Of a stretch of 64,000 nucleotides of DNA, positions 47,832 through 56,994 are shown one piece after another. Below the pieces are notes generated by a model. It was not told the origin of the DNA. It did not search any database and was given only the letters and a program-made list of their open reading frames with translations. The first letter of the stretch is position 1, and every line of letters starts with the position of its first letter. Source of the stretch: JALORV01 sp963712485 (GTDB lineage Bacteria > Pseudomonadota > Gammaproteobacteria > Burkholderiales > Burkholderiaceae_F); assembly GCA_963712485.1 (NCBI GenBank), contig CAVQID010000024.1, positions 1-64,000 of the forward strand, in the 5' to 3' direction. The translations under genes were made by a program, and so were the position numbers.

Positions 47832-48191
47832 ATGTTGTCAGGCACATGCCACTGCGGGGCTGTTCGCGTCGAGGTCCCGCACCGCCCAGAAGCTGTCACG
47901 CTCTGCAACTGCTCGATCTGCCGTCGTTACGGCGCCTTGTGGGCTTACTACAAGGTCGGTGCCGTAGTGGTGAGCGGACATCCGCAGAAGACCGAAGGCT
48001 ACATCTGGGGTGACAGGACATTGACGACGGTACGGTGCCGTCTTTGCGGGTGCGTTACGCACTGGGAACCGCTGGAGTCGAAGCCTGACGGCCACATGGC
48101 CGTCAATATCAGGAATTTCGACCCGACCGAGTTCGAGAATCTGCGCATCCGCCGCTTTGACGGGGCGGAGACATGGACCTATCTCGACTGA
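47832..48191 (+). CDS. GFA-family zinc protein (Gfa/DUF636)
   Basis: 119 residues from ATG 47832. Zinc-ligand cysteines follow the glutathione-dependent formaldehyde-activating family: GTCHCGAV, CNCSICRRYG and CRLCGCVTHW. Members bind two Zn and are thought to act on glutathione-type adducts; most are uncharacterised. The upstream gap holds a possible GGAG site. Followed by an SDR gene on the same strand. Confidence 0.87.
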   Translation: MLSGTCHCGAVRVEVPHRPEAVTLCNCSICRRYGALWAYYKVGAVVVSGHPQKTEGYIWGDRTLTTVRCRLCGCVTHWEPLESKPDGHMAVNIRNFDPTEFENLRIRRFDGAETWTYLD

Positions 48192-48264
48192 GCTTGATGA
48201 TGCGACCGCTCGGGCGGTCAAACGTGATTTCCTGCGACAACCGCAAGATGCAGAGGAGTGGGTG

Positions 48265-49020
48265 ATGGCATTTGATTTCGGGGGGAAACGTGTGGTCGTC
48301 ACCGGCGCGAGCCGTGGTATTGGTCGCGCGATCGCACTTGCGTTTGCCGCGGCCGGCGCCGGCGTGTCGATCTGCGCACGCGGTGCAGCGACGCTGGAGC
48401 GCACGCGCGCAGAGATTGCCGCGCACGGGATGCCGACCCATGCCGCCGCCTGCGACCTTGCGAACGCGCCCGACGTGCAGCGCTACGTGGCCGAAGCCGG
48501 CGCAGCTCTGGGAGGCATCGACGTGCTGGTTAACAATGCCTCGGGCTTCGGTATCGGCGATGACGAGGCCGGTTGGGCTGCCGGACTCTCCGTCGACGTG
48601 ATGGCCATGGTTCGCGCGTCGCAGGCGGCGCTTCCGATGCTACAGGCCGCGACCGGAAGCTCCATCATCAACATCTCCTCGATAGCCGGCTTCCGCGCGT
48701 CGGTCCGCGCACCCGCTTACGGCGCGGTGAAAGCGGCGATGGTGCATTACACGGCCAGCCAGGCCGCGGCGCTGGCGCCCAAGCGCATTCGTGTCAATTG
48801 CATTGCGCCCGGCTCGATCGAGTTTCCCGGCGGGCATTGGGAGCAGCGCCGGCTGGCCAACGATCCGCTGTATGCGCAGATCCTCGGCAAGATCCCCTTC
48901 GGCCGCATGGGGACGCCCGAAGAGATCGCCGAAGTGGCACTGTTTCTCGCATCGACGCATGCACGTTGGATCACCGGGCAGACGCTCGCTGTGGATGGCG
49001 GCCAGTTGCTCGGCGCCTAG
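48265..49020 (+). CDS. Short-chain dehydrogenase/reductase
   Basis: 251 residues from ATG 48265 with a GAGGAG site. Classical SDR: cofactor motif TGASRGIGRA (about 13-22), NNASG in the NAG position, catalytic Ser in ISSIAG and YxxxK in YGAVKAA, and the C-terminal ITGQTLAVDGG. NADP preference is suggested by the Arg after the Gly motif; substrate unknown. Confidence 0.9.
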   Translation: MAFDFGGKRVVVTGASRGIGRAIALAFAAAGAGVSICARGAATLERTRAEIAAHGMPTHAAACDLANAPDVQRYVAEAGAALGGIDVLVNNASGFGIGDDEAGWAAGLSVDVMAMVRASQAALPMLQAATGSSIINISSIAGFRASVRAPAYGAVKAAMVHYTASQAAALAPKRIRVNCIAPGSIEFPGGHWEQRRLANDPLYAQILGKIPFGRMGTPEEIAEVALFLASTHARWITGQTLAVDGGQLLGA

Positions 49021-49057
49021 TCGCGCATCCGGCGATGCGTCAGTCCGGGGTTCGAGT

Positions 49058-49940
49058 ATGAAGAACGGTCGCGCAACCGAGCTCGTGGCACACCACGACC
49101 CAGTGACCGGATCGGTCGACTTACATCGTCTGGTGCCAGGCGACGCGCGCAGCGGCGGTCATCGACCCTCTGCTGGACTATGAGCCACGATCCTCGCGGA
49201 CGGGCTATTCATCGCTGGAGGCTGTCACACGGACACTTGACGAGCATGACCTGCAGCTGCGCTGGATCCTCGAAACGCACATTCACGCTGATCATCTGTC
49301 AGGCGGTGCGCTGTTGCAGACGATGCGCGGGGGGCAGCTCGGCATCGGCTCGCGTATCGACGCGGTACGGAGCAAATGGTGTGAAGTCTTCCCGGACGAA
49401 TGCCAGCCGGAGTGCGCCGCGTTCGACCGACTGCTGGATGACGGCGCGACGCTTGAGCTGGGTGAACGGCGGATCACTGTCATGCACTCACCGGGTCACA
49501 CGCCTGCCTGCGTGACTTACTGCATCGACGACATGGCGTTTGTCGGTGACGCGTTGTTCATGCCGGATGCCGGAACCGGCCGATGCGACTTCCCGGGAGG
49601 CTGCGCGTCGCAACTGTTCGATTCCGTGCAGAAGCTGTACAGACTGCCGGCAACCACGAGGCTCTTCACCGGTCATGACTACGGCCGACCGGGCGGCGCC
49701 GAGCCGGCGTGGGAAAGCACGGTCGCCGAGCAGCGACGTGCCAATGTCCACATCAGGGACGGTGTCGCGAAGGCTGACTACGTGGAGTTGCGTACGTCGC
49801 GCGATCGTACCCTCGAGCCACCGGCGCTAATGTGGTTTGCCGTGCAGGTCAATCTTCGTGCGGGGCGCTTGCCGGCGCCGCACGAAAACGGCGTTGCATA
49901 CCTCAGAGTACCGGTCAACTTTGATTGGCCGGAGCGATAG
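49058..49940 (+). CDS. MBL-fold persulfide dioxygenase-like protein (ETHE1/Blh type, one frameshift)
   Basis: Metallo-beta-lactamase fold protein, likely oxidising glutathione persulfide. The first 20 codons from 49058 read to DPVTGSV; an extra base near 49117 shifts the frame, after which TYIVWCQATRAAAVIDPLLDYE, the metal motif THIHADHLSGG, HSPGHTPACV, GDALFMPDAGTGRCDFPGG and FTGHDYG follow. These are characteristic of the ETHE1/Blh group. About 293 codons is a usual length. The 3' end overlaps the convergent redox-disulfide gene by 26 bases. It fits the sulfane-sulfur theme but is far from that operon. Confidence 0.82.
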
Positions 49941-50172
49941 CTGCTAGCCACTGCAGGACTTCGTCCTGGCTCGGTATGCGACCGCTGCTGACCAGCTTTT
50001 CGTCGATGACCAGTCCCGGCGTGGCCATGACGTTGTAGGCCAGGATATCGTCGATCGCCGTGACCTTGATGAACTGCGCGTCAATGCCGGCACGGGTGGC
50101 CGCATCTCGCGCGACCGCTTCGAGCTTCCTGCAGTTGGCGCAGCCGGTGCCCAGGATCTTGACTGTCGTCAT
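49915..50172 (-). CDS. Redox-active disulfide protein (TIGR00412-like thioredoxin fold)
   Basis: 85 residues from ATG 50172, with the CXXC in GTGCANCRKLE and cis-Pro region ATPGLVIDEKLVSSG. Such small thioredoxin-like proteins usually accompany permeases of the family encoded just upstream. Its start overlaps the permease stop (ATGA), so the two are coupled. Its 3' end overlaps the end of the opposite MBL gene. Confidence 0.9.
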   Translation of the reverse strand: MTTVKILGTGCANCRKLEAVARDAATRAGIDAQFIKVTAIDDILAYNVMATPGLVIDEKLVSSGRIPSQDEVLQWLAAIAPANQS

Positions 50173-51626
50173 GCGTGCTCTCCCTTGAGTGCAGCGGACT
50201 TGCGATTGCCGTTCAGTACCGCCAGCATCGCCGCCAAGACGACGGCAAATGCAGCCAGTCCCACGCCGATCCAAGCGAGGCCCGCCCCGTCGACCCACGC
50301 GCCATACAGTAGACCGGCAACGACACTGAACACGGCGACGAGGCCGACGTACGCGGCGGTCTTGGCGCGGCCAATCACGGCGGCCACCATCAGCATGCTC
50401 TGAAGGCTCAGCTCGGGATCGGCCATCAGGTAAGCCAAAAGAGGTCCGCGGTGCATTCCGAGGTCGAGGAACATCTGCGCGACCGGTACTTCGACCAGTG
50501 TCGGGAAGTACATGAACACACCGAAGACCACAGCAACGGCATTGGCGAGCAGGCTGTTGTCTCCGGCGACGGTCTGGATCCATTGCGGCTGAATCAATGG
50601 CCGGATGACTCCCACCACGAACACACCGATGACGAGCAGCGGAAAGATCTGCTTCACGAAGCGCCAGGTCTCCCAGAGCCACGCGTGCAGTTCATGCGCT
50701 TGAAGGCGGCTGCCGAAGTACGCCACTGTACCCAGCGCGATGGCCAGTGCTAGGACGCGGCCCGTGAGCATCAGTCCCAGCCCGTCGGAATGCGGCTCCA
50801 GGCCGGCGCCCGCGAGCAGCAAGGTCAGCGCGGCCAGGCCGAGCGAGATCCACGTCCAGCGCGTGGCGCCTTCGCCGATGTTCTCCAGCCCGAGCCGCGC
50901 CGCAACGCCCACGCACACGAGAAGCACGATCAGCGCGGCACCCAGCAGGCTCACCCCTTCCTCGCCCTTCGCTGCGTCGAACGGCACCCACTCGAAGAGC
51001 GCTGCCTGCCAGTCTTGCGCCGATTGAAACGGCACTTCGATGACTGTCACGGTGGCGGTCAGTGGCCACACCTTGAGCGTTCCGGCAAGAAGCACGGCCA
51101 ACAGCGAAAGCAGGACGCCGGCGCCGGCGCTGCCGATGCGCGCCTCGCCGGCGAACAGGACATCGGTCCTTGCATCATGCCCCGCGTCATCACGCCAGAA
51201 GAGCAGCGCCATCAGCAGTCCGATGCCGACACCGAAGACAAGGCACAGTGCAAAGCGCGCGAACGCGAATTCAGCGCCGAGGATGCTGCCGGTATATGCG
51301 AGCGCGAGCACGTTTCCGGCGGGCGCAAAGAAGAGAAACGTGATCGCCGGGCCGAGTCCTGCGCCCTTCTTGTAGATGCCAGCAAAGAGCGGAACGATGG
51401 TGCAGGAACAGACTGCAAGCAGGGAGCCGGCTGCCGCCGCCGCTGGATACGAGACGCGTGCGGACGTCGTGCGGCCGAGCCAACGAGTGATGCTTGCCTT
51501 CGGAATCAGCGCCGCCATCGCGCCGGCGATGAAGAACGCCGGGACCAGGCAAAGCAGCACATGCGCCGCCAGATAGGCGGCGAGGTTGCCCGCGCCGCTG
51601 TTCAACAGGTGCAGGGTCTGGTTCAT
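50169..51626 (-). CDS. Permease of the YraQ/ArsP family
   Basis: 485 residues from ATG 51626 with about ten to twelve membrane helices. The motif SLLAVCSCTIVPLFAGIYKKGAG with its paired cysteines marks the ArsP_1/UPF0718 family, which includes organoarsenical and possibly thiol-related exporters. The coupled CXXC protein suggests redox control or thiol chemistry of the substrate, which remains unknown. Confidence 0.87.
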   Translation of the reverse strand: MNQTLHLLNSGAGNLAAYLAAHVLLCLVPAFFIAGAMAALIPKASITRWLGRTTSARVSYPAAAAAGSLLAVCSCTIVPLFAGIYKKGAGLGPAITFLFFAPAGNVLALAYTGSILGAEFAFARFALCLVFGVGIGLLMALLFWRDDAGHDARTDVLFAGEARIGSAGAGVLLSLLAVLLAGTLKVWPLTATVTVIEVPFQSAQDWQAALFEWVPFDAAKGEEGVSLLGAALIVLLVCVGVAARLGLENIGEGATRWTWISLGLAALTLLLAGAGLEPHSDGLGLMLTGRVLALAIALGTVAYFGSRLQAHELHAWLWETWRFVKQIFPLLVIGVFVVGVIRPLIQPQWIQTVAGDNSLLANAVAVVFGVFMYFPTLVEVPVAQMFLDLGMHRGPLLAYLMADPELSLQSMLMVAAVIGRAKTAAYVGLVAVFSVVAGLLYGAWVDGAGLAWIGVGLAAFAVVLAAMLAVLNGNRKSAALKGEHA

Positions 51627-51754
51627 GCAGGGCGTGGCTGAATCGTGCGCAATATGGCGCGTCTGCCACAGGCTATAGATCAACAGGCCCGGCTGTCTGG
51701 CCCTGGATCAAAGCATCTGCGCTTTTTCGACGCAACTCGCAGCGCGCCTGCGGT

Positions 51755-52072
51755 TCAGATGAAACGAACCCACCAGGACTGGGCGAACTCCACGACGCCG
51801 GTTTCGGCAGGAAGTCGTTCGATTCCGGTGATGACCGCGCCGGTGCGGCCCAGCGTAATGACATCGGCATCGTAGAGCGAAGGAATCAGTTCGGGCCGCT
51901 GCGCATCGGCGGTCAGAGTCAGCTTGGCGATGCGCACGGTACGGCGCAGATGTGGATCGTCCAGCATGAAGCATTCGAGTTCGCCTTCGGTCGGCTGCTG
52001 GCGCTGCAGTTCCCGGTCGGGCAGTTTGCGGCCGTGCCGGCGCGTACGCAGAACCGAGAAGCGGACCGGCAC
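51755..52072 (-). CDS. Hypothetical protein, second gene of the LexA-controlled pair
   Basis: About 105 residues of unknown family. The C-terminal 70 (MLDDPHLRRTVRIAKLTLTA, then ELIPSLYDADVITLGRTGAVITGIERLP and WWVRFI) look like a compact alpha/beta domain. The start is not clear: GTG 52072 is used here, but an upstream non-ATG start near 52120 is possible, and ATG 52255 would overlap the upstream gene with an implausible Arg/Ser-rich start. No membrane span or signal. It trails the gene starting at the LexA box, probably in one transcript. Confidence 0.5.
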   Translation of the reverse strand: MPVRFSVLRTRRHGRKLPDRELQRQQPTEGELECFMLDDPHLRRTVRIAKLTLTADAQRPELIPSLYDADVITLGRTGAVITGIERLPAETGVVEFAQSWWVRFI

Positions 52073-52121
52073 GGCAGACTCGCGGGTCCGTTGCAGCTGC
52101 AGTTGAAGGAGGACTGCTGGG

Positions 52122-52400
52122 CTACGGCGCAGGGAGGACGTAGGTGTCCCCGGCGACCGGCTGTCCGTCACGCGAGACACGCCATGTGACCGTGACGAGG
52201 CGGGAGCCGAGGGATTCGCGCCACGCACGAACCTGGTAGCAATGAAACGTCGCATCGAAGCGGCCCTGGCGCTGGGCCTGTCGCACGGCGTCGCGCACTG
52301 CCGAGGTCAGGAATCGGGCCTCGGTTGCATCGACGAGGTCGAGCGCCTCGAACTCGCGATAGAGGAGGGTGCCGCCGCCGAACTGCGATACTGTATGCAT
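52122..52400 (-). CDS. Hypothetical protein starting inside a LexA box
   Basis: 92 residues from ATG 52400, unknown family: an N-terminal FGGGTLLYREFEALDLVD strand-helix part, EARFLTSAVRDAVRQAQRQG, and a C-terminal beta-rich part ending GDTYVLPAP. The ATG lies in the middle of the LexA box at 52389-52408, and no ribosome-binding site precedes it. A TTGCCA/TACGGT promoter with a 17-base spacer ends 7 bases before the ATG, so a leaderless transcript is likely. Predicted to be induced by DNA damage; its role is unknown. Confidence 0.6.
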   Translation of the reverse strand: MHTVSQFGGGTLLYREFEALDLVDATEARFLTSAVRDAVRQAQRQGRFDATFHCYQVRAWRESLGSRLVTVTWRVSRDGQPVAGDTYVLPAP

Positions 52401-52408
52401 ATACAGTA
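52389..52408. promoter_or_regulatory. LexA (SOS) box
   Basis: TACTGTATATGCATACAGTA on the minus strand is a perfect 20-base palindrome with CTGT-N8-ACAG, two bases from the E. coli consensus. It overlaps the last base of a predicted -10 element and the start codon at 52400. Confidence 0.82.
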
Positions 52409-52436
52409 CCGTAGCGCACGCAGGAAGAATTGGCAA
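52408..52436 (-). promoter_or_regulatory. Sigma-70-type promoter of the LexA-controlled pair
   Basis: On the minus strand TTGCCA (52436-52431), a 17-base spacer and TACGGT (52413-52408). The predicted transcription start falls at or within a base or two of the ATG at 52400. Confidence 0.5.
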
Positions 52437-52476
52437 GCGCGCTGTGGCGGCAACGACCGGTCGATAGCGGGCAATG

Positions 52477-52665
52477 TCAGTGCCTGGATGCAAATCTTCG
52501 GTTCCGCTGCACCGGACGTCCGTGAGTCGCCGGGGCCCGCCGGCGGCGATCGGTCGTCCGGCGTCGCCCCTCCGGGAACAGCGCGAACGGGTCGCTCGCC
52601 GGAAAGGTGCCCTTAAGCGCCTCGTCGAGCTTCTCGTCCAGAGTCGGCAGTCTGCGCCTGCTCAT
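52477..52665 (-). CDS. Small conserved protein with a FPASDP motif
   Basis: 62 residues from ATG 52665, overlapping the stop of the ferredoxin-IscA gene (ATGA). The LDEKLDEALKGTFPASDPFAL stretch is a motif found in many small proteobacterial proteins of unknown function; the rest is Arg-rich. Coupling to an iron-sulfur gene may indicate a related task but nothing direct shows it. Confidence 0.6.
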   Translation of the reverse strand: MSRRRLPTLDEKLDEALKGTFPASDPFALFPEGRRRTTDRRRRAPATHGRPVQRNRRFASRH

Positions 52666-53280
52666 ACCGCGAAGCTTTCGCCGCAGCCGCAACTGCGACT
52701 TACGTTCGGGTTGTCAAATCGCACTCGCCGCGCGAGTCCGTCGTCCACCAGGTCGAGCGTCGTGCCCGCCACGTAAGGCAGGCTCGCCGCATCGACGACG
52801 ATGCGCACGCCATGGGACTCGAAGACGTGGTCGTCATCATCGATGGCGTCGGCGGGATTGACGCGGTAAGCAAATCCCGAGCATCCGGCTGCCTTCACTG
52901 CAAGGCGCACCGCGACCGCGCCCGGTCGGCCGCGCGAGTTGCTCCGCGAAGTGCTTCGCGGCGCGCGTGCTCACCGAGACGGGTGCAATGCGTTCGAGCC
53001 GCGCAGCCTCTAGATGCGGCACCTCGACGAGCAGATCGCGTGCAATGCCTTCGACCTGACATGCGAGGCGCGCACCGGGGCCGCTCTCGTCGGCCCGGTC
53101 GAGCAGGTCCAGTTCATGCACGCTTGCGGGACGCAGTCGCTCGAAGCCCTCCCGGACAACCACTCGACAACTTGAACACGACAGCACGCCGCCACAATCG
53201 TGGGCTATGTCGACGCCGTCCCGCAGCAGACGGTCGAGCAGCACTTCGCCTTCATCAAGGCTGACACGAAGAGGTTTCAT
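52662..53280 (-). CDS. Ferredoxin-IscA/ErpA fusion (one frameshift)
   Basis: About 206 codons. Residues 1-100 are an adrenodoxin-type [2Fe-2S] ferredoxin (CGGVLSCSSC with C-x5-C-x2-C, last Cys in LACQV). With no stop in between, an A-type iron-sulfur carrier follows: SVSTRAAKHFAEQLA, then after a one-base break near 52925 LAVKAAGCSGFAYRV and the C-terminal SRSCGCGESF with the two further Cys ligands. The joint reads in one frame from the ferredoxin past the IscA start, so fusion is likely, although an indel could hide separate genes. Both halves belong to Isc cluster assembly. Confidence 0.72.
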
Positions 53281-53447
53281 GAGCGTTAGGACCGGTTTGT
53301 CCGCCTTCGGTTCATGACCGCCGAAGAGCCAGTCTCGCCGGACCGTCCAAGGCGATAGCACTGTCTGCCGGAGGGTTGATGCTCGAAGCACTAGGCACTG
53401 CGCAATGATCGTCCAAGCGCCGGATGCCGCGAACCCCCCGCACGGCC

Positions 53448-54278
53448 CTACTCGGGCTTGCGACAGAGCAGCTGTATCGGGTGCGTGCGGCCTTCTTCGA
53501 TGTTCCGTGCAGCGTTGCGCACCTTCTGCCCGGCGCTCGCGCCCATCAGGATGTGCGTTCCGAGCGGCGGCAATGTTCCCGCCTCGGCCTTCTCGATCAC
53601 CGTGCGGTAGCCGGCGAGGTACTTTTCGCCGGTATCCTCGACCTCGATCGACTTGAAACCGGTGTCCCGCAGGATGGTTTGCGTCTCTGCTGTCGTAATC
53701 AGATACGCGCCGGAGCCATCCTCTGACCATGGCACGGGGTAGAGCGGATTGCCACGAGGCCCCAGGCCGTGTTCGGTGAGTGCGAAGAAGGCGCCCGGCT
53801 TGAGCACGCGGTAAGCCTCGCCGAAGAAGGCGCGCCGATCGGCCACGTTCATCGTCACGTGCTGCGCATACGCACCATCGAAATGCGCATCCGGATAGGG
53901 CAGTTGCTGGCCGTCGCCATGCTGGATTTCGACCTTGTCCTGCATCCGCAGCAGCGCCGTCAGCTTGTTTGCCGCCACGACGAAGGGTTCGGTGATGTCG
54001 ACGCCGCTCACCCTGCACCCGAATCGTTTCGCGATGTATCGCGCCGGTCCGCCGAGCCCGCAACCGATGTCGAGTATGTGGTCCCCTGGCCGGATCGGCA
54101 GCTGATCCGCCAGTTCCACGGTCGCCGGAAAGCCACGCGCGTGAAAGTGATCGACGGGCGCGAGGTCTTCGACCGTCAGGGCTTCCAGCGGCTTCGACGT
54201 CTTCTTCAGGGCCGACATGATCAACCCGTAGATGTCGCCACGACCCCAATGGTCCGCGATCGCCTGTGCGTCGGTCAT
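53448..54278 (-). CDS. Class I SAM-dependent methyltransferase
   Basis: 276 residues. ATG 54278 is preferred to 54284 because the latter abuts the AAGGAG site. SAM-binding motif LDIGCGLGGPARYIA (about 70-84), acidic loop GVDITEPFV and motif IV YAQHVTMNV. It resembles sarcosine/dimethylglycine or tocopherol-type methyltransferases. Substrate unknown; neighbours do not help. Confidence 0.87.
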   Translation of the reverse strand: MTDAQAIADHWGRGDIYGLIMSALKKTSKPLEALTVEDLAPVDHFHARGFPATVELADQLPIRPGDHILDIGCGLGGPARYIAKRFGCRVSGVDITEPFVVAANKLTALLRMQDKVEIQHGDGQQLPYPDAHFDGAYAQHVTMNVADRRAFFGEAYRVLKPGAFFALTEHGLGPRGNPLYPVPWSEDGSGAYLITTAETQTILRDTGFKSIEVEDTGEKYLAGYRTVIEKAEAGTLPPLGTHILMGASAGQKVRNAARNIEEGRTHPIQLLCRKPE

Positions 54279-54618
54279 CTGCATCTCCTTGCTTCCATCG
54301 GGCTCCCGGTCGCCAGGCGCCTCGCTGGAGCGGTGCGCGTGCTGCGGATGGGGAGAGCGCTCCAGCCGATACCATCTGGCGCTTCGCCCAGCCTGTCAAT
54401 ATCCCTTGAATTTTTTTGTGTCGAAGCGGGCAGCGGCCCCGCGTCCATCGCGGCGCTTTTTGCGCGGCGGGCCGTCGCCGGCCTGATGAGTACCGTTCAT
54501 CGTCTCGAGCTTCGGTCTTGGCATGCAAATGAGCGGGAATGAAGCCGTTTTTTGCACGCTGGAGGGCCGCGGCGATGATGCAGGCTGGCATTGGACCGCC
54601 TTTTCTCGTGGAGTCCTT
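54279..54618. other. Intergenic region without a gene
   Basis: About 340 bases between divergent methyltransferase and small membrane protein genes. It has a poly-T run (TTTTTTT near 54410) but no hairpin of note, and no credible coding frame. Probably holds both promoters. Confidence 0.4.
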
Positions 54619-54771
54619 ATGCCGATGCCAACCTCACCTGCAGATCCGCAACGCGAGCAAATGGCCTGCGAGCAGATCGAAGACCATGGCGCGACCCGCG
54701 GACTGATCTATGCCACTCTGATCGGCGTGCTCTTCTGGTTAATGGCGCTCGGGGCCTGGAAACTGGTCTGA
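54619..54771 (+). CDS. Small single-span membrane protein
   Basis: 50 residues from ATG 54619, which follows GTGGAG. A hydrophilic N-terminal half (to about residue 28) is followed by one membrane helix (LIYATLIGVLFWLMALGAW) near the C-terminus. Family not recognised. Confidence 0.6.
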   Translation: MPMPTSPADPQREQMACEQIEDHGATRGLIYATLIGVLFWLMALGAWKLV

Positions 54772-54870
54772 GTCCACCAGCTTCTGGGCTTCGAGCACGC
54801 TGCACGCGGAGTGCAACCTCCCGGCGCAGGTTGCGGGCCCGCTCTCCCTGGCGTCGCAACAGTTCCGGTT

Positions 54871-55183
54871 TCAGAGCGGCATGCGGACAAACATCCGCAC
54901 CGACCCCAGGTCCTTGAACCCCAGCGCGGCGATAGACGGAGTGGCCGGCCGCGGAAGACTGCAGAACACCGACGCGATAGCCGAGGGTGAAAGCCGCTCG
55001 TAGCGCCTCGGCGGTGGCGTGAGCGCCGAGACCCTTGCCGCGTTCTGTCCGGCAGTGTCGACACTGAGTAGATTCCGGCCAGTCCGTCCGCCAGATAAAG
55101 GAGCGAGGTGCTGACGGCTGGCCATCGCGCAGGACGGCGAAGAACTGAGTCTGCGCGGTGGGCGCCATAGCGTAGGAGCATAG
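54871..55183 (-). pseudogene. GNAT acetyltransferase C-terminal fragment
   Basis: Across three frames one can read a GNAT C-terminal half: FFAVLRDGQPSA, then TSLLYLADGLAGIYSVSTLP, then GLGAHATAEALRAAFTLGYR with the acetyl-CoA loop, and GFKDLGSVRMFVRMPL to the stop at 54871. At least three frame changes occur within 300 bases and no N-terminal part is found upstream, where a divergent gene begins at 55278. Either a truncated pseudogene or an indel-damaged small protein. Confidence 0.6.
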
Positions 55184-55277
55184 GCTGCTCGATCGCCCAG
55201 TTGACCCCGATTCAGGCGCGCGCACTCCGCGCGCTAAGCTGGCTTTAGGGTCCTGTGCGGACCCGGAGCGTGCGACC

Positions 55278-56910
55278 ATGCAGCGAGCCGATGGAGCGCC
55301 GGAAGAACGCTTGGCCCTGCAGCGACATGAGACGCTGGTACAGGCACTGATGCGGCCGGGCGTCCTTGCTGCGCCGGGCGACCGCGTCGAGCGCATCGAC
55401 ACGCACGTCTCGACCGTGCTGCTCGCTGGTGCACATGCCTACAAACTGCGCAAGCCGGTCAACCTTGGCTTCCTCGATTTTTCGACGCTCGAAAAACGTC
55501 GACGCGATTGCGAGGAAGAGATCCGGCTGAATCGCCGGACGGCGCCGCAGCTCTACGAAGAAGTGGTTGCCGTCCAGGGAACGGTGTCGGACCCGCACAT
55601 CGTCAGCGCTGCCGGACCGGGCGTGAAAGAGCCGCTCGAATACGCGGTGCGGATGCAGCGATTCGATCCGTGCATGACGCTTGATCGGCTGGCACCGCGC
55701 GACGAACTGACTCCTGCGTTGATCGAAGAACTCGCTGAAGCCGTTGCGCGCCTGCACGCTTCCGCGCGGCGGGCCCCGCCGGACCTGGGTACCGTGCAGA
55801 CGGTCGAACGCTGGACCAGCGACAACCTCGCGGCAATTCGCGCCGACGTGCTGTCGGCGGCCGACCGTGCGCGAATCGACGCGCTGGCGCGCTGGTCGCA
55901 GGCCGAGTTGAGTCGTCATCGCGAGCCTATCGAGCAGCGTGCGCGCCGACGGCTTCGTGCGCGAATGCCATGGCGACCTGCATCTGGGCAACATCGTGCT
56001 GCTCGGAAACTCACCGGTGCTGTTCGATGCGATCGAGTTCAACGCCGACCTGCGGTTCATCGACGTCATCAGCGACGTGGCCTTCACCTTCATGGACCTT
56101 GTGGATCATGGGCTCGAGAACCACGCGTGGCGGTTCATCGGCGCGTACCTGGAGATCACCGGCGACTACGATGGGCTGAAGCTGCTGCGGCTCTACTCGG
56201 TCTATCGGGCGCTGGTGCGTGCGAAGGTGGCGCTGATCCGTCTGCACCAGCCCAACCTGTCGCACCATGGCAGGCTGCGAGAGCACACCTCGTTCGAGCA
56301 CTACCTGCGGCTCGCCGAGCGGTTGCGCGAGCCCGGCTGCCTCGTGCTTGCGGCAATGAGCGGGCTTTCGGGGTCGGGAAAGTCAACGGCGGCCCGCACC
56401 CTGGCGGCGGCGCTCGGCGGCGTACGGATCCGTTCCGATGTCGAACGCAAGCGGCTTCATGGACTGACTAGCGCAGCAGAGTCCGCCGGCCGCATCTACT
56501 CGGTCGAAGCCAATGCCCGGACCTACGATCGGCTGGCCCTTCTGGCCGAGTCCGTGCTACGCGCTGAAGTGCCGGTCGTCATCGATGCGGCCTGCCTGAA
56601 GCGCGATGAGCGCAGCCGGTTCGAATGGATCGCCGCAGGCTTGCATGCGATCTTCGTGCTCGTTGTCTGCGAGGCGCCAGTCGATGTCCTGCGTTCGCGC
56701 CTGCAGTTGCGCGCAGCCACGCATGACGATGCTTCCGAGGCCACCGTCGATGTACTCGAGCGGCAAGTGGGCTGGCGGGAGCCCCTCGACGCCGCTGAGC
56801 TTCAGAGGGCAACAATCCTTGACACGTCGGCGGGCCTCGACGAGGTCGAACGTCGCTGTCTCGAACTCGCCCACGCGTTGCGTGCGCGTCCAGCCACCGT
56901 CGCAGCATAG
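55278..56910 (+). CDS. Aminoglycoside phosphotransferase-like/AAA ATPase bifunctional protein (one frameshift)
   Basis: About 544 codons. The N-terminal half is a kinase-like APH domain: HAYKLRKPVNLGFLDFST with the conserved Lys, and after a break near 55955 the catalytic CHGDLHLGNIVLL and DAIEFN motifs. The C-terminal part is a P-loop kinase-like domain with Walker A AMSGLSGSGKSTAA and RSDVERKRLHGL. This two-domain family is widespread but its substrate is not known. It is divergent from the GNAT fragment. Confidence 0.85.
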
Positions 56911-56994
56911 AGGCTCAAAGGCGGCGGACGACGAGATGCGCTGCGACGGACGGTACGCGAAGCTGCGCAGCCGCGAGGCTTTCCGCACGGACGT

